The notes beneath the pieces are model-generated. The model worked only from the letters and a program-made list of their open reading frames with translations. It did no database searches and was not told where the DNA came from. A stretch of DNA of 64,000 bases from Planctomycetaceae bacterium (GTDB lineage Bacteria; Planctomycetota; Planctomycetia; Pirellulales; Lacipirellulaceae). The translations under genes were made by a program, and so were the position numbers. Below, one piece after another: positions 27,024 to 36,124 of the stretch. Every line of letters begins with the position of its first letter. Position 1 is the first letter of the stretch. The DNA lies in the NCBI GenBank assembly GCA_003233055.1, contig QIKP01000014.1:1-64000 (forward strand), read 5' to 3'.

Positions 27024-27482
27024 TGACCTTCTCCTGTTTTTTTTCTTTGCCCGCTTTGCCTTGCGGTCGATTGGCTCTGCTTGACGCCCCCCGGCAGGCG
27101 ATGACGCCCTTCTGTTCTGCTGGCCGTCCGGCGAGGGAAACGAACCGAGACCGGCTGCGAAGCGCACGAGGCATCCGCTAGCGGGACTGGCCTTCTCTGA
27201 CTTCCTGGTCCCCCCAGTATACTTAGGGATTCAAACAGCTCAAGCGATTTTTTGGGGCGATCGCCAGCTACCTCTGCGTCCCCTCATTCCGTCCCCTCAT
27301 TCCGTCGCTCCAGGACGGTGTGGGATTCCGGTGCCAGTCGGGGTAGACTCGGCAGCTGGATGGGTGACTGGCGACCTTTCCTGCGTTCAGGGGCCCAATT
27401 CGGCGGATCTTCGAGAGGAACGTCCCAGCTCGCCCCCCCCATTTTCCAATTTCATGGCCCATTTCATCATGGCCCCGATTCC
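27024..27482. promoter_or_regulatory. Divergent intergenic region before the cyclase-kinase gene
   Basis: 459 bp between divergent genes; both promoters should be here, but I cannot point to boxes. It holds a 13-bp tandem repeat (cgtcccctcattc twice, about 27280-27305) and three near copies of a CATGGCCC word just before the ATG at 27483. The open frame that extends the kinase upstream lacks family-like sequence. Confidence 0.5.
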
Positions 27483-30245
27483 ATGGCCCAACTGCGAACT
27501 TTTGTATTTACCGACCTAGTTGGCTCGGTTGATCTGAAACGCGAGATGCGTGGCGCTAGCGATGCAGAGCGGGACGCCGCCTACGTGGCGGAGATTCTCG
27601 CACCCCATGGCGAGCGAATCGAGTCGATGGCGACCGACTTGGGCGGCCGGGTCGTCTCGACGGCCGGCGATGGACACTTCTTGGTCTTTGGCGACGCGGC
27701 ATCGGCCGCGCGCTGGGCGATCGCTATCCAGCAGAGCCACTTCGATTCGCCCCTGGAAACGCCCGAAGGCACCATCGCCCAGGTTCGCATTAGCCTGCAT
27801 CTCGGCTCGCCACAGATCGATCCACGGGACGAGAACAATTTCATTGGCAAGGCGGTCGACTACGCGGCGCGACTCAACGACTACGCAGCGGGAGGGCAGA
27901 TGCTGGTCTCTCGGGCGGCGCGTGTGATTCTCGAAGATGCAGGGCTCAACGGCATTGCCTTTCATGCCCACGGCAACCGAGAACTCAAGGGGATCGGCAG
28001 CGTCGAGGTGCATGAGCTGCTTTTCGACGGCCACGACCCGAGGGCGACTCGCCGCGAACCGCGCGAAGAGAAGCCTCGCGATTGGACCGTGAACCCTGGA
28101 ATCACGAATCCTCCAACGGTGACGTATTCGAAGCTGGCGGGGCAGGTTCCAGTGGGCCAAGTTCCGGCGAGTGCTGTCGCACAGCGGCTCACCCGACTCG
28201 GCAATTATGAGCTGGGCGATTTGGTGGGTGCTGGTGGGATGGGGGATGTCTTCCAGGCTCGGCATTCGCAGTTTGGCCGTCTTCGGGCGGTGAAGGTCAT
28301 CAAGCCCCACCTCGTTGCGGCGGGGCAGCAAGAGGTGGTCCGCCGGTTTTATCAGGAGATCAAGGCAATTGGTGGCCTTGAGCATCCCAACATCGTTGTG
28401 GCGATCGACTCCTCCACGCCAAACGACCAGACCCATTACCTGGTCATGGAATACCTCCATGGGAGCAGCGCCAGTGACTTGGTCGATCGCTTTGGCCCTC
28501 TCACTCCCGCCAACGCCTGCGAGATTGCCCGCCAAACGGCTACGGGACTCGACTACATCGATCGGCAGGGGATGGTCCATCGGGATATCAAGCCATCGAA
28601 CTTGATGGTCACGCAAATCGAAGCGGCCCACCTACCTGGATCGCGCTCCGGAGCGACCTCGCAGCCGCTGGTCAAAATCCTCGACCTGGGGCTCGCGCTC
28701 TTGGTCGGCGACAACCACGAACGGCTCACCCGGCTCGACCATCGAGCGATGGGGACTGCGATGTACATGTCGCCCGAGCAGTGGCGGACCACCAGCGTCG
28801 ACATTCGCTCTGATATCTACAGTCTCGGTTGCACGCTCTATCATTTGCTTTCCGGGAAGCCTCCCTTCTTCGATTCCGATTTGCGTCCGGAGAAAGCGCA
28901 CCAAAAGAGCCGCCTCCCGACGATCCGTGGCGAGGGAGTACCGAAGCCGGTCTGGATTGTTTTGCGGAAAATGCTTGCAAAGAATCCGGACGAGCGTTAC
29001 CAGTCGCCGGCAGAACTGGCCGAAGCGCTCGCACCGTTGTCCCAGGGAAATACGCTGGTCGATTTGGTCGAGGAGTCGCTCCAGCGGCCCGCCGGCGAAA
29101 CGACCCAAGCGGGCGATGCGATCGACACCTTGGCGGGCAATGCGGCTCCCAGCGACACGCGGCTGGCGGGACCTCGCGTTGGTTCAAGCCTTACCCCTTC
29201 GGCGGCCCCCTCCCGACGCTGGCTGCTGGTAGCTGGCAGTTTGCTGGCCGCATCCGTAGCGGCAGGCGCTTGGTTTGCCACCGATGCGGCGCGACGGCGA
29301 GTCGATCTGGAGCAGTCGCAGCAAGAAGTGGTGGCCGCTCGGCGGGAATCGTTCCTCTCCCTGGCCCACCTCCGGGCGAGTCACTTCGCCAGCCAGGCCG
29401 ACGATCGGTTTCGTTTGCTCGAATCGCAGTCCAAGCGAGCGACGCTCATGGCGCCGACCGAAGTGGGAGGCCGCGAGCGGGTCACGCTGCAGGAGTACGT
29501 CGCCCGCGTCGCGAAGAGGCCCGAGGAAGAACTCCTCTGGAAACCTTTGCAAAGCTGGATCGTCGGCACGAAAGAATCGTTCGACGAAGAAGCGCCCGCC
29601 GACAGTTGGTTTATCGTCGGCCGGGAGGGGACGCAGGTCGCCCGTGCTCCCTACTCCAAGAGTGTGGGCAAGAACTACGCCTATCGAAACTACTTCCATG
29701 GCCAGCAGGCCGACCTTCCCCAAGGAACGACCGACGCCAGGCCGATTGATGATTCCAACCTATCGGCCGTTTACCGCAGCACCTCGACGCGCAAGCTCAA
29801 AGTGGCGTTCAGCGTGCCGATTTGGAATGGCAGAAGCCTCGCTTCCGCACGGCGCGTGGTTGGGGTGCTGGCGATGAGCGTCGACTTGGGCGACTTCCGC
29901 GTGCTCAACCGACGGCTTTCTGGCAACAAGGAGGTTTTGCTGGTCAACCTTCGAGAAGACCACATCGATGGTGACGGTCGCCGAGGTCTGCTCCTTCACC
30001 ATCAAGACCTCGAAAACCAAGCCAGCGACGAGCCCCCGCCCCGTCTCACCCCGTCGCTCGTCGCGCGCATCGACGAAGCGCTCGCCACCAACAACCCGAT
30101 CCTCGTGGACTACCCCGACCCGCTACGCCGTACTGAGGCCCACTACTGGGGCGCGATCGAGACGGTTGTCATTGTCCGCCGCGGAACCGGCAAACGGATC
30201 GACACCCACTGGCTGGTGATCGTCCAAGAGAAGCTGCCGAACTGA
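27483..30245 (+). CDS. Class III nucleotide cyclase - Hanks Ser/Thr kinase - membrane - Cache-like sensor fusion
   Basis: 920-aa signalling protein. Residues 1-190: class III cyclase fold, with both metal Asp (FTDLVGS and AGDGHFLVF); the transition-state motif reads VDYAARL, Arg kept but Asn changed to Asp, so activity is uncertain. Residues about 240-520: Ser/Thr kinase with Gly loop VGAGGMGDV, Lys in AVKVIK, catalytic HRDIKPSN (Asp368), DLG in place of DFG, and SPEQ. Residues 578-600: one membrane helix. The rest is an extracytoplasmic sensor of the Cache type (YAYRNYFHGQ motif near 725). The ATG at 27483 matches the start of the cyclase fold. It probably senses an external ligand and signals inside by phosphorylation, with the cyclase as second output or regulator. 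Confidence 0.88.
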   Translation: MAQLRTFVFTDLVGSVDLKREMRGASDAERDAAYVAEILAPHGERIESMATDLGGRVVSTAGDGHFLVFGDAASAARWAIAIQQSHFDSPLETPEGTIAQVRISLHLGSPQIDPRDENNFIGKAVDYAARLNDYAAGGQMLVSRAARVILEDAGLNGIAFHAHGNRELKGIGSVEVHELLFDGHDPRATRREPREEKPRDWTVNPGITNPPTVTYSKLAGQVPVGQVPASAVAQRLTRLGNYELGDLVGAGGMGDVFQARHSQFGRLRAVKVIKPHLVAAGQQEVVRRFYQEIKAIGGLEHPNIVVAIDSSTPNDQTHYLVMEYLHGSSASDLVDRFGPLTPANACEIARQTATGLDYIDRQGMVHRDIKPSNLMVTQIEAAHLPGSRSGATSQPLVKILDLGLALLVGDNHERLTRLDHRAMGTAMYMSPEQWRTTSVDIRSDIYSLGCTLYHLLSGKPPFFDSDLRPEKAHQKSRLPTIRGEGVPKPVWIVLRKMLAKNPDERYQSPAELAEALAPLSQGNTLVDLVEESLQRPAGETTQAGDAIDTLAGNAAPSDTRLAGPRVGSSLTPSAAPSRRWLLVAGSLLAASVAAGAWFATDAARRRVDLEQSQQEVVAARRESFLSLAHLRASHFASQADDRFRLLESQSKRATLMAPTEVGGRERVTLQEYVARVAKRPEEELLWKPLQSWIVGTKESFDEEAPADSWFIVGREGTQVARAPYSKSVGKNYAYRNYFHGQQADLPQGTTDARPIDDSNLSAVYRSTSTRKLKVAFSVPIWNGRSLASARRVVGVLAMSVDLGDFRVLNRRLSGNKEVLLVNLREDHIDGDGRRGLLLHHQDLENQASDEPPPRLTPSLVARIDEALATNNPILVDYPDPLRRTEAHYWGAIETVVIVRRGTGKRIDTHWLVIVQEKLPN

Positions 30246-30282
30246 CGCAGCACGGAAAGCCTCCCCACCCCGACCGACCCTT

Positions 30283-30310
30283 CTAGCCACGACCAAGCTA
30301 TGTCGGAGCT
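30283..30310. repeat. REP-II palindrome, decayed copy
   Basis: Inverted ends TAGC / GCTA and inner CGAC / GTCG around an AAGCT core; several mismatches. Related to the better copies at 33588-33613 and 56517-56542. Confidence 0.5.
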
Positions 30311-30336
30311 AGGAGTGTGGCCCCTCGGCGCCTAGT

Positions 30337-30426
30337 GCGAGCCGCACACGCATGCTCCGGTCACGGCGCTGCTATTTCAGCGTCAAACGATTGCCTTGGC
30401 GGAACATCTGAGTGATCACTGCTCTA
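30337..30426 (-). repeat. 90-bp structured dispersed element, copy C (inverted)
   Basis: Reverse complement matches copies A and B at 86 of 90 positions. Of the four changes one falls in the ATGTTCCG / CGGAACAT stem and keeps pairing as G-U. The AGTGATCACT palindrome and the CGCTG / CAGCG hairpin are unchanged. Confidence 0.9.
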
Positions 30427-30688
30427 TTCGCCCGATGCGGGGTCTTCCTGCCTTGGCTCTCGTGAACGGTTGCGATGCGACTTTGCCGGTTGCGGCGACT
30501 TTTGCGATGGGGAGCTCACTAGTGGCCATGCGGGAAAATCCGGATTCTCGGGCGATCCGGAGGCGATACTGGAGAGCGTGTGGATTCGTGCGGGGAAAGC
30601 CTTCGCGAAGCCTGATCGAACCGACCATGGCTGCTGGCAGGGATCGCCGGCCGCCTCTCGCCTCCCCTTTCCATTAGACCTTGCGCCC

Positions 30689-33415
30689 ATGCCACGGATG
30701 GCAAACCTCGACTCCGATCGCCCTGGTCTCCGTTGCCAGAAAATCGGTCGCCAGAGAAACGGGCACCGAACAACGGGCCGCGGCGCGGCGACCCTGCGCA
30801 GGGCGATCGTCGTTCTGGCGGTGCTGGCGCTCGGGCGGACCGTTTGGCTTGCGTCACTCGATGCTAGCGAATCCCCCACCGCCCGCACGGTCGCCAAATC
30901 GATCGAAACTCCGCGCGGTGAAAATTCGCGTTACGAAAATCAGAAGGTCCATCAAGCGGAGGTCGACCGGCTGGTCGCGGAGATTTCGCTGGTCTGTCCC
31001 TCAGCCGGTCGGGAGTTGGAGCAGGAGCTATCGAACGGCACCCCGGCTAGCTTGCCGAGCAGCACGACCCAACTGGTCGCCCACCAAGCACCGGCCGCCC
31101 AAGCGACCATCACGGGGATCCGCGCCGTTCGCGCGCCGCTCCGCGTCGCGATGAAACCCCGCTCCGGGAGAAAGACCCCGGCCCGCGATTGGTTGGTCGA
31201 CCCGAGTGAGTGGCTTGCTCCCGAAGATACGCCCGCCTCATCGCAGGCGACGGCGAAGGACCCGACGCCAGCAGCCCCGACGCCAGCAGCACCTAAGAAT
31301 GAACCAATGCCGGCGGTGCCCCTCCGCGAAACGGCCGAGGAACCGATACCGCTAGAAACTCCACCGGTAATACAAACTCCACCGAGAATAGATACACCGC
31401 CGGTCGAGGAACCCGCACCGGTCGTGGTAGTGCCGCCGATGGCGGAAGTGCTGCCCGAATTAAAACTCGCACCGGTTGTGGAATCGCCAGCGGTTGTGAA
31501 AGCGACTCCGCCCGTGCCAGCCCCCCTGCCCGTGCGAGAAAACGAATCGCCACAGGTGATCGAAGCACCAGCGCCTATCGCACCGCCCGCGCGGGCACCT
31601 GTTCCAGTGGAGCCTTCTGTTCCGATGGAGCCTTCCCCGCCTCGAACGAGTGGTTTTGCGCCGCCACCGCTGGGGATGCCGAGCGTTCATTCGCTCGAAG
31701 GTGCCCGAGAGAAGGCGGCCGCCTTGGGCATCGCCGCCGGCGAAGACCCTCACGCCGAGTTGCTGGCGAAGAATTGCTTCCCCTCAGCGCGAACGTGTGC
31801 GAAGTGTCACGAGAAGATTTACAACGAGTGGAGTTGCTCGAGTCACGCCTACGCGCAGATCTCGCCCATGTTTCATAAGTTTGAGCAGCGGCTCACCGAG
31901 CTGAGCCAAGGGACCGTGGGGTACTTCTGCCAGCGTTGCCATTCACCGGTCGGCACGAGCATGAACATTGCCCGCGACATGCCCCTCTGGCAGCAGCCAG
32001 AGGTCGCCCGGGAGGGGGTCACCTGCATCGCCTGCCATCGGGTGAATCAGCGTTACGGCAAAGCAAACGGCGAGCGGCACATCGTGCCGGGGGACGAAAA
32101 CGCGCCGGTTTACGGCCCGTTCGGCGGTTCGGGCGTTGCGGAAGTGATTGCCCGAAAGAACGACTTCAAGGTCAAAACATCACCCGACGAAAAAGGCCCT
32201 GGACAGCGGATCCATCGCGAAGGCCGCTACTTCGACCAACTTTCCGCCTCCGAGTACTGCACCGCATGCCACCAAGTCGCCGTCCATCCAGGCATCAAGC
32301 TGGAGGTCGTTTGGGAGCAGTACCGCGCTTCGCCCGCTCGCAAACGGGGCGTCACCTGCCAGAATTGTCACATGGGAAAAGTGCCCGGCATCGCGTCGGG
32401 GTACGAGTACTGTGCGGTCGCGGAGGTTGCCGGCAAAAAGATTCACGAGAACCGTAAGCACTCCAATCACAATTTCTACGGCCCTGGCTACTCGATCGCC
32501 CATCCTGGAATTTTCCCGCATCATTTGAAAGCCAATCGCTGGAGCATTGATGAGTGGCTCGCATTCGACTGGCGCGGAGGCTGGGGAACGGACGCCTTCG
32601 AGGATCGCCTCGCCGATGGCCCGCAGGACGGCCCCCCGTTACCGAAAACAGTCTTTCCGCCTGTTTGGGCCGAGGCCGACGACCGGTACGACGCCCGCGA
32701 GATCATCGACGACAATCTCAAAAAACTCGCAGGCAAGACGGAACTCCGCCGGCAGGTCATGGAGAATGGCTCGCATGTCGATGGTCCGTTCTTCAAGACT
32801 CCCCCCCGAGTCGGGCAAGACCTTGTGCTGCATTACGTGGTGGCCAACACCAACGACGGCCACAACCTGCCGACCGGGTCGCTCGGGGCGCAACCGCAAC
32901 TCTGGGCCAACGTGGTGCTCATCGGCCCGCGCGGCCAGCGGCTATGGGAGACCGGGTACACCGACCAGCATGGCGACGTTTGCGACATCCATTCGCGCGA
33001 CGTGCGCGACGGCCGAGTCCCCTTCGACTCGCAACTGTTCAACTTGCAAACCATGTTCCTGATCACTGGGGCAACCGGAACCGATCGCGAGTTTTTTCTC
33101 CCGGTCAATCTCGACATCGACCAGTTGGCGTTCCTTCGCCCCGGGGCGATTCCGATCACGGTGACCAACCATCCCCCCTTCATCCGGATGGAAAGCAGGT
33201 CGCTCGCCCCGCTCGGGAAAAAGGACGTGAAGTATCACGTGCCGGGGCACCTCCTGCGCGAGCGGGGGCGCTATCGGCTCAGCTTCCGGCTCCGAAGTCG
33301 ACTCGAGCCGATCTACTTCATGGACTTTGTCGGCGCGACGTCGGAAATGAAGCGGGCAATGAACGATGGCCTACTCGACGTGCATCCTTACTCCGTAGAA
33401 TTCGACGTACGGTAA
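30689..33415 (+). CDS. Membrane-anchored pentaheme c-type cytochrome
   Basis: 908-aa electron-transfer protein. After an N-terminal membrane anchor (about 38-55, AIVVLAVLALGRTVWLASL) comes a long Pro/Ala/Glu-rich linker (about 190-340) that could span the periplasm. Five CxxCH haem motifs follow between residues 370 and 561: CAKCH, CQRCH, CIACH, CTACH, CQNCH. The C-terminal 300 residues are beta-rich without haem. The ATG at 30689 is chosen since the upstream reading overlaps the 90-bp repeat; an ATG three codons later is also possible. An outer-membrane barrel gene follows with only one base between stop and start, which suggests the two work together as an electron conduit. Confidence 0.85.
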   Translation: MPRMANLDSDRPGLRCQKIGRQRNGHRTTGRGAATLRRAIVVLAVLALGRTVWLASLDASESPTARTVAKSIETPRGENSRYENQKVHQAEVDRLVAEISLVCPSAGRELEQELSNGTPASLPSSTTQLVAHQAPAAQATITGIRAVRAPLRVAMKPRSGRKTPARDWLVDPSEWLAPEDTPASSQATAKDPTPAAPTPAAPKNEPMPAVPLRETAEEPIPLETPPVIQTPPRIDTPPVEEPAPVVVVPPMAEVLPELKLAPVVESPAVVKATPPVPAPLPVRENESPQVIEAPAPIAPPARAPVPVEPSVPMEPSPPRTSGFAPPPLGMPSVHSLEGAREKAAALGIAAGEDPHAELLAKNCFPSARTCAKCHEKIYNEWSCSSHAYAQISPMFHKFEQRLTELSQGTVGYFCQRCHSPVGTSMNIARDMPLWQQPEVAREGVTCIACHRVNQRYGKANGERHIVPGDENAPVYGPFGGSGVAEVIARKNDFKVKTSPDEKGPGQRIHREGRYFDQLSASEYCTACHQVAVHPGIKLEVVWEQYRASPARKRGVTCQNCHMGKVPGIASGYEYCAVAEVAGKKIHENRKHSNHNFYGPGYSIAHPGIFPHHLKANRWSIDEWLAFDWRGGWGTDAFEDRLADGPQDGPPLPKTVFPPVWAEADDRYDAREIIDDNLKKLAGKTELRRQVMENGSHVDGPFFKTPPRVGQDLVLHYVVANTNDGHNLPTGSLGAQPQLWANVVLIGPRGQRLWETGYTDQHGDVCDIHSRDVRDGRVPFDSQLFNLQTMFLITGATGTDREFFLPVNLDIDQLAFLRPGAIPITVTNHPPFIRMESRSLAPLGKKDVKYHVPGHLLRERGRYRLSFRLRSRLEPIYFMDFVGATSEMKRAMNDGLLDVHPYSVEFDVR

Positions 33416-33416
33416 C

Positions 33417-35225
33417 GTGATCCGCCTAATACCCTCCAACGCAAAACATCCCCTGCTCGGCCGACGAGGTTCGATCCTCGTCGCGTGCGCGCTGTTGGGA
33501 GCCTGTTCGTTCGCTCCTTTCGCGCCGGCGCAAGACCTGTTCGCACCGCCAACACTCGACCAAGCCGATAACTCTAACCAAGCTGATAGCCTCGACCAAG
33601 CTTGGTCGGGGCTGCGCGACGATTCCTCCCCTCCCCTCCACTCCTCCACTCCCCTCCCCCCGCCGCTCCGGACCGCGTGGGATTGCCGCACCGAGACTGG
33701 CTTTCAGCCGAGCCTGTTACGCTTTGGTGTCTTGCCACCCCCACCGCTGCCCCGAAACACCGCCGCTTGCGTTCCGGTCGACCAACCTCACGAATCGGAA
33801 ACGGAAAAAGCAGGCCACGTTCTCCATCACCCACCCGAGAGCGATTGCCAAACCGACCTTTCGACCTACTATTCCAGTGACTTTAGTGCCGACCCTTTGA
33901 GAGACGCCATCCCGTGGAATACGGGCGCGGAGCTTTCGCCCTACGGGGACAAACACTCGGTCCCGGTGCAGCGGCCTCTGATCGAGTGGGGTTTTCCCCT
34001 CTATCCCAACGGGCCCGTGCCGCCGTCGGGGGAGCTCTTCGGCGCGACGAATCTCACGCAGCCCAAATTCTACGTCTACGGAGACTACCGCGTCGCCGTC
34101 GCGGAAAATCAGTTTACATCGGGGAGCAAGACGATCCTTGCCCATCGACTGAATCTGGAACTCGACCTCTGGATCACCAGCACGGAGCGGTTGCACATGT
34201 TTGTCTCGCCTTTCCAGGAGGGGGGCAACTTCATGCGGTTCGAAGAAGGCGAGTTCTTCAACGAGGCCGATCTCTTCGACGCCAATACCGACACGCTCTT
34301 TTTCGAGGGCGACCTGGGCCAAATCCTGGGAGGGATCGAAGGAACCTACGCTCCGTTCGACCTGCCAGTGACCGCGGGCCTGGTGCCACTCTTGTTCCAA
34401 AACGGCGTTTGGATGCAAGATGCAATGATCGGCGTCGCCGCAGCGATCCCCGCGAGAAATCACCCGGGGCTCGACTGGTCGAACTACGACATCACGTTCT
34501 TTGCCGCCTTCGACAAAGTCAGCACCGACGCCCTGCCAGGCGATCAAGATGCCGCACGACTCTACGGCGCGACGACCTTCATCGAAGCACGGGGCGGGTA
34601 CTTCGAAGCCGGTTACGCCTTCGTCGACGACACTCGAGGGCTCGGACGAAGCTACAACAACATCGGCCTGTCCTACACACGGCGGTACCTCAACCGAGTC
34701 TCCAACTCGGTCCGGCTGATCATCAACGCCGGACAGAATGGGCCGAAGAGCGAACGGACCGCGGATGGCGTTTTGCTGCTCGTCGAAAACTCCTTCCTCA
34801 CGAGTCGACCTTACAACGTCATCCCCTACCTCAACTTCTTCGCCGGATTCGATCGCCCTCAACCAGCTGCTCGCGCGGCCGCTTTTGGCGGGGTGCTTTT
34901 TAACACCGGCATTTTGTTTCAGAGCGATCTGTTGACGGGCTACCCCACGCTGGATGCGACGGGCAACAATACGTATGGCGTGGCAGCCGGCATTGATCTC
35001 TTGTCGCCTACGTTCAACCAACAGCTCCTTCTAGAAGTCGCCGCCCTCGGCGTGCAGGGCGACGCCACCTCACGAGCGGCGGCGGGCAACCAGGTGGGCA
35101 TCGGCGCGCGATACCAAATCCCGCTCACCAACGCCCACCTCCTGCGCTTCGACGCCATGCAGGGTTGGCTCGACAATTCCCGCGACATTTCGGGGGCACG
35201 AGCGGAGTTTCGTTGGAAATTCTAG
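33417..35225 (+). CDS. Outer-membrane beta-barrel protein next to multiheme cytochrome
   Basis: 602-aa predicted porin-like barrel. A GTG start one base after the cytochrome stop implies coupled translation. Residues about 17-38 form a signal peptide (GSILVACALLGACSFAPFAPAQD), followed by a Pro/Ser-rich disordered stretch to about 200. From about 215 on the sequence alternates in the way of amphipathic strands (KFYVYGDYRVAVAE, HRLNLELDLWITS, FIEARGGYFEAGYAF) and the chain ends in FRWKF, with the terminal Phe of outer-membrane proteins. It may sheathe the haem protein as in porin-cytochrome conduits; that role is inferred from the neighbour. A palindrome (33588-33613) sits inside its disordered region. 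Confidence 0.8.
   Translation: MIRLIPSNAKHPLLGRRGSILVACALLGACSFAPFAPAQDLFAPPTLDQADNSNQADSLDQAWSGLRDDSSPPLHSSTPLPPPLRTAWDCRTETGFQPSLLRFGVLPPPPLPRNTAACVPVDQPHESETEKAGHVLHHPPESDCQTDLSTYYSSDFSADPLRDAIPWNTGAELSPYGDKHSVPVQRPLIEWGFPLYPNGPVPPSGELFGATNLTQPKFYVYGDYRVAVAENQFTSGSKTILAHRLNLELDLWITSTERLHMFVSPFQEGGNFMRFEEGEFFNEADLFDANTDTLFFEGDLGQILGGIEGTYAPFDLPVTAGLVPLLFQNGVWMQDAMIGVAAAIPARNHPGLDWSNYDITFFAAFDKVSTDALPGDQDAARLYGATTFIEARGGYFEAGYAFVDDTRGLGRSYNNIGLSYTRRYLNRVSNSVRLIINAGQNGPKSERTADGVLLLVENSFLTSRPYNVIPYLNFFAGFDRPQPAARAAAFGGVLFNTGILFQSDLLTGYPTLDATGNNTYGVAAGIDLLSPTFNQQLLLEVAALGVQGDATSRAAAGNQVGIGARYQIPLTNAHLLRFDAMQGWLDNSRDISGARAEFRWKF
33462..33483. repeat. REP-I-like hairpin inside the porin signal-peptide coding region
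   Basis: Stem CGACGAGG / CCTCGTCG with loop TTCGAT. The stem matches REP-I but the loop differs. It could be an old REP-I copy now read as coding sequence, or chance in GC-rich DNA. Confidence 0.35.
33588..33613. repeat. REP-II palindrome (GACCAAGCTTGGTC core) within the porin gene
   Basis: 26-bp near-perfect palindrome, ends AGC / GCT and core CGACCAAGCTTGGTCG. The same core with matching flanks recurs between recQ and the stress-protein gene at 56517-56542. Confidence 0.7.
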
Positions 35226-35506
35226 GGAATGGGGGTCCGCTATCCCCTGTCGGCTTTCCGAATTTCCCAAAATATTAAAAACACGCGATCGGATCAAAAA
35301 CCACTAGAGTTACCGACTAAAAACCCAAGAACCAGCCCCTCCGGAGAAAAAAAAGGGAACCGTGTGCTTGACAGCAACACCTGCATTGGTTCTTATAGCT
35401 GCAACGGTCGCATTGGACGTGACCTTTTTTCGCTGCTCAGCCGCTCGGCTGAGACCAGGAGGGGTTGGCAGCGGCTGGACGTTGGTCATCACAGGAGTGA
35501 ACGCTC

Positions 35507-35887
35507 GTGAACGCTCGATCCCCTATGTTCCTAACGGCATTCGTTGCCGTTTCCTTCGTTCTTAGCGCTTCCGGATTCTCCAGCGCTGGAGTGGCGACGC
35601 CACTCTCTCCTATTGACTTGCAAGCCGACGCGGTTTTGTACGGAGTCGACGATCTGTTCGCCTCCCCTCCCGTCGGTCTCGATAGCGAAATTTTGATCCC
35701 CAGCATGCCGCTGTCGGTTGAAAATCCGCAGATAGACGCCGACCTAGAAGCACCCGTCGACGACAGCACCTTCCAGCCGGAAGAGGTTGTCGAGGCGAAG
35801 CCGGTTCCCGAGCCAACGAGTCTTGGCCTCGTAGCCCTAGGTGGATTGCTTTCAATCATGGCCGCTGCACGTTACCGACTAGGCTGA
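35507..35887 (+). CDS. Small PEP-CTERM protein
   Basis: 126-aa exported protein. The GTG at 35507 follows an AGGAG by nine bases; an ATG six codons later is the alternative. A signal peptide (FLTAFVAVSFVLSASGFSSAG) is followed by about 60 acidic, structureless residues and a complete PEP-CTERM signal (PVPEPTSLGLVALGGLLSIMAAARYRLG). With almost no mature domain it is among the smallest of its kind. Two repeated terminator hairpins follow at 36000-36124. No function can be read. Confidence 0.78.
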   Translation: MNARSPMFLTAFVAVSFVLSASGFSSAGVATPLSPIDLQADAVLYGVDDLFASPPVGLDSEILIPSMPLSVENPQIDADLEAPVDDSTFQPEEVVEAKPVPEPTSLGLVALGGLLSIMAAARYRLG

Positions 35888-35999
35888 ATCCCAACGATTC
35901 GGTCGAGCCTCTGCCGGCAAAGAGATCCCCATCTAACAATTCCCATAGAGAGAGTCTCCCCAGCCAACGGTATTTTCCCCGAATGCCGATGGCATAAAA

Positions 36000-36036
36000 C
36001 GAGGCCCCCCTGTTTCCCCGACAGGGGGCCTCTCTT
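36000..36036 (+). terminator. First copy of duplicated terminator hairpin
   Basis: Stem GAGGCCCCCCTG / CAGGGGGCCTC with one bulged base and loop TTTCCCCGA, followed by CTCTTG. The weak T-run makes it less convincing than its duplicate 84 bp downstream. Confidence 0.6.
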
Positions 36037-36083
36037 GAACTCCCCTGCCAACGGCGTTTTCCCCGAATGCCGATGGCACAAAA

Positions 36084-36124
36084 CGAGGCCCCCTGTTTCC
36101 CCGACAGGAGGCCTCTCTTTTTTT
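36084..36124 (+). terminator. Second copy of duplicated terminator hairpin, with T-run
   Basis: Stem GAGGCCCCCTG / CAGGAGGCCTC (one mismatch), loop TTTCCCCGA, then TCTTTTTTTT. A good rho-independent terminator for the PEP-CTERM gene at 35507-35887. Confidence 0.8.

Larger units (their letters stand above)
30246..30688. other. Intergenic region with repeat elements
   Basis: 443 bp with no supported gene. It holds a decayed copy of the GACCAAGCTTGGTC-type palindrome (30283-30310), the inverted copy C of the 90-bp element (30337-30426), and the leader of the pentaheme cytochrome gene. Confidence 0.6.

Noticed and set aside
30470..30688. 73-codon N-terminal extension of the pentaheme cytochrome
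   Set aside because: Its codons lie just after the 90-bp repeat, look non-conserved, and would place a cysteine-rich, non-signal stretch before the membrane anchor.
33462..33483. tRNA T-arm-like sequence (GGTTCGATCC)
   Set aside because: There is no acceptor stem, anticodon arm or CCA-like context, and it lies in a signal-peptide coding region. It fits a REP-like hairpin better.
33717..35021. 434-codon open frame antisense to the outer-membrane barrel gene
   Set aside because: The plus-strand frame has a signal peptide, strand pattern and terminal Phe; the antisense product looks like reversed-codon composition with no domain.
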